This document shows positions 62,654 through 64,000 of a stretch of 64,000 bases of DNA, one piece after another. Position 1 is the first letter of the stretch, and each line of letters opens with the position of its first letter. The notes beneath the pieces were generated by a model. The model was not told the DNA's origin and ran no database searches. It worked only from the letters and a program-made list of their open reading frames with translations. This DNA comes from Roseiarcus sp963824475 (GTDB taxonomy: Bacteria; Pseudomonadota; Alphaproteobacteria; Rhizobiales; Beijerinckiaceae). The position numbers and the translations under genes were made by a program. The DNA lies in contig CAWGPR010000002.1 in NCBI GenBank assembly GCA_963824475.1, positions 186,001-250,000 of the forward strand, in the 5' to 3' direction.

Positions 62654-64000
62654 TGCGCATATATCTGATCGTTCTCGCCGCGCTGGCGGCGCTTACCGTT
62701 CTCATGGCCGGGCGAGACGTTGCGCTCATCGTCGCGCTGGGGACGATGGGGATTGCTTTCCCCTTCGTGTTCGCCGCGACGGGCCTCATCTACGGCTTAT
62801 GCGTCGCTCCGTCGGTTGTGTTCTGGCCTGCCGGCGGTCGTGTACGCGCAGCGGGCATTGTAGCTACCATAGTCCTCGTCGTGTTCACGGCGCTCGCGCC
62901 GTACCACTTTGGACACTATGCGGCAGACGCGGCCGCAGCGGTTCTCCGCGCGTCTGATCACGCACCAACCGAGCCGGTCGGAGCGTCAACTCTCGAAATT
63001 CGTCGGCCCGTCGAAAGCTATGACGGCACGTTCTCTGATCAGCGGGCCTGCGGGATCGAATGCCGCACCTTGTTGTCGACAGGCCAGGCACGGTGGGTGC
63101 GCGTTGTCGAAGTGAAGCAATTTACCGCGCAAACGTTGACGTCGAGCACGTTTCATCGTGCTCTGCACGGCAAGGAATGCGCGGCGCCCGGCGGCAATCC
63201 GAATGATAGCGCGGTCTGCGTGGTTGACGCTGCGGACCCCGGCGATCAGGCGAATTTGGTCGTAGACTTTATAACTCCGATAGAAAGCGAAGCAGGCATT
63301 CCGCTGTCGCCCTTCGCGACAGTCGTTCGAAAGCGCGCCGTCATCGTGCGCACCGGAAACACCGATCAGGCGTCGGAAACGATGCGGCAGACGGAGATCA
63401 CAGTCGAGACGCCCATTCGTCCTGCGTTGTTTGGTCCTGCGATCCAGTCGGGGCACAGCGGCGGAGTCGACACGCTGCGCGATACTTACAAGATCAATCC
63501 ACTCACGCTCGGCGGCGTCTTAACGCGCCTGGGCTATTCCCTTCGCCTGACAGGCGGCGTGCCGTCCCGGCTAGCCGAGGCCCAATTCCGGACGCCCGTC
63601 GACGACAGCATGACGCGCGAGATGATCGCCGTCCTCGATTTGCCAGGCGACGCGCCGTTCAACGATCAGCAGATGGCGGTGCTCTTCTCTTGGATCCAGC
63701 ACGCGCGCAATGTGCGGGAGTGGACGCCCGACTTGATTGCCGTGCTGCGACGGTTCGTGCGCGATCAACGGGTTCGCCGGCCAACCTTTTTCTATCAAAT
63801 CTTTGCCAGCAGACCGGAAGTGGCCGAAGCCCTGCTGCCAGATGTGCTCGACATGATCGAGATCGATGGAATTGGAAAGGACTACACTCCGGCGCGCGAA
63901 GCGGCCTACAGATTGGGCGACATCGACGCTGCGTTACTTGCGTCCCACGCCCGCCGCATAGTCGCGCTCCTCGATAAGGGCCCCGATGTTCGCGCCATTC
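62654..64000 (+). CDS. Large membrane-anchored hypothetical protein (runs off right edge)
   Basis: 449 codons are open to the edge of the window from ATG 62654. Three or so hydrophobic segments at residues ~1-95 (LIVLAALAALTVLMAG, VALIVALGTMGIAFPFVFAA, GIVATIVLVVFTALAP) are followed by a long soluble part with several Cys (QRACGIECRTLL, GKECAAPGGN) and sequence such as SWIQHARNVREW. No family recognised. No strong ribosome site. The soluble region is probably periplasmic. Confidence 0.65.

Overview
The window comes from a GC-rich alphaproteobacterium, most likely of the order Hyphomicrobiales (Rhizobiales). The anchor for this is a conserved block at about 18.2-26.2 kb: a HugZ-like oxidoreductase, the chvI-chvG two-component system followed by hprK, a mannose-type EIIA and ptsH (a regulatory PTS branch), the LPS-export genes lptC-lptA-lptB, and a tRNA with anticodon CAU. 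The genus cannot be fixed from this sequence. The rest is mostly accessory DNA dominated by mobile elements.

Region by region: 0-5 kb holds the N-terminus of a type IIG/ISP-like restriction-modification enzyme (cut by the window edge), a PEP-CTERM secreted protein flanked by two diverged copies of a ~300 bp repeat, and small hypothetical genes. About 5.1-14.4 kb is the most interesting part: a casposon-like element with a Cas1 integrase gene (all catalytic residues present), a family B DNA polymerase gene, a helix-turn-helix gene translationally coupled to cas1, a ribbon-helix-helix regulator and uncharacterised genes coupled to the polymerase. The polymerase is broken by an IS with a clean 4-bp target duplication and by a separate frameshift; an IS630 element sits in the left flank. 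14.7-18 kb carries unknown genes, a decayed serine recombinase and a HEPN-like protein.

26-40 kb is a decaying region: transposase and recombinase remnants, a carboxymuconolactone decarboxylase-like protein, an enoyl-CoA hydratase-like protein, an OmpR/NB-ARC/TPR regulator split by an IS21 element, a collapsed epoxide hydrolase, an Ohr/OsmC protein, and an IS630 copy split by an IS256 copy with a 9-bp target duplication. 40.2-43.7 kb has an exo-sialidase-like/ASH-repeat protein with two companions. 43.8-52.5 kb is a tandem array of three group II introns, two of them interrupted by IS elements (IS110-like and IS481-like).

52.7-56.4 kb has two overlapping class III adenylate cyclase-TolB-TPR genes. 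56.5-62.2 kb looks like an integrated module: a RarA/MgsA-like gene, a truncated and a nearly full tyrosine recombinase, a nuclease-like gene and two small genes, sprinkled with the palindrome TGCAG-N4-CTGCA. A large membrane-protein gene runs off the right edge.

Caution: single-base frameshifts occur in lptB (essential in most Gram-negatives that make LPS) and chvG as well as in mobile genes, so some of the apparent pseudogenes may be sequencing indels.
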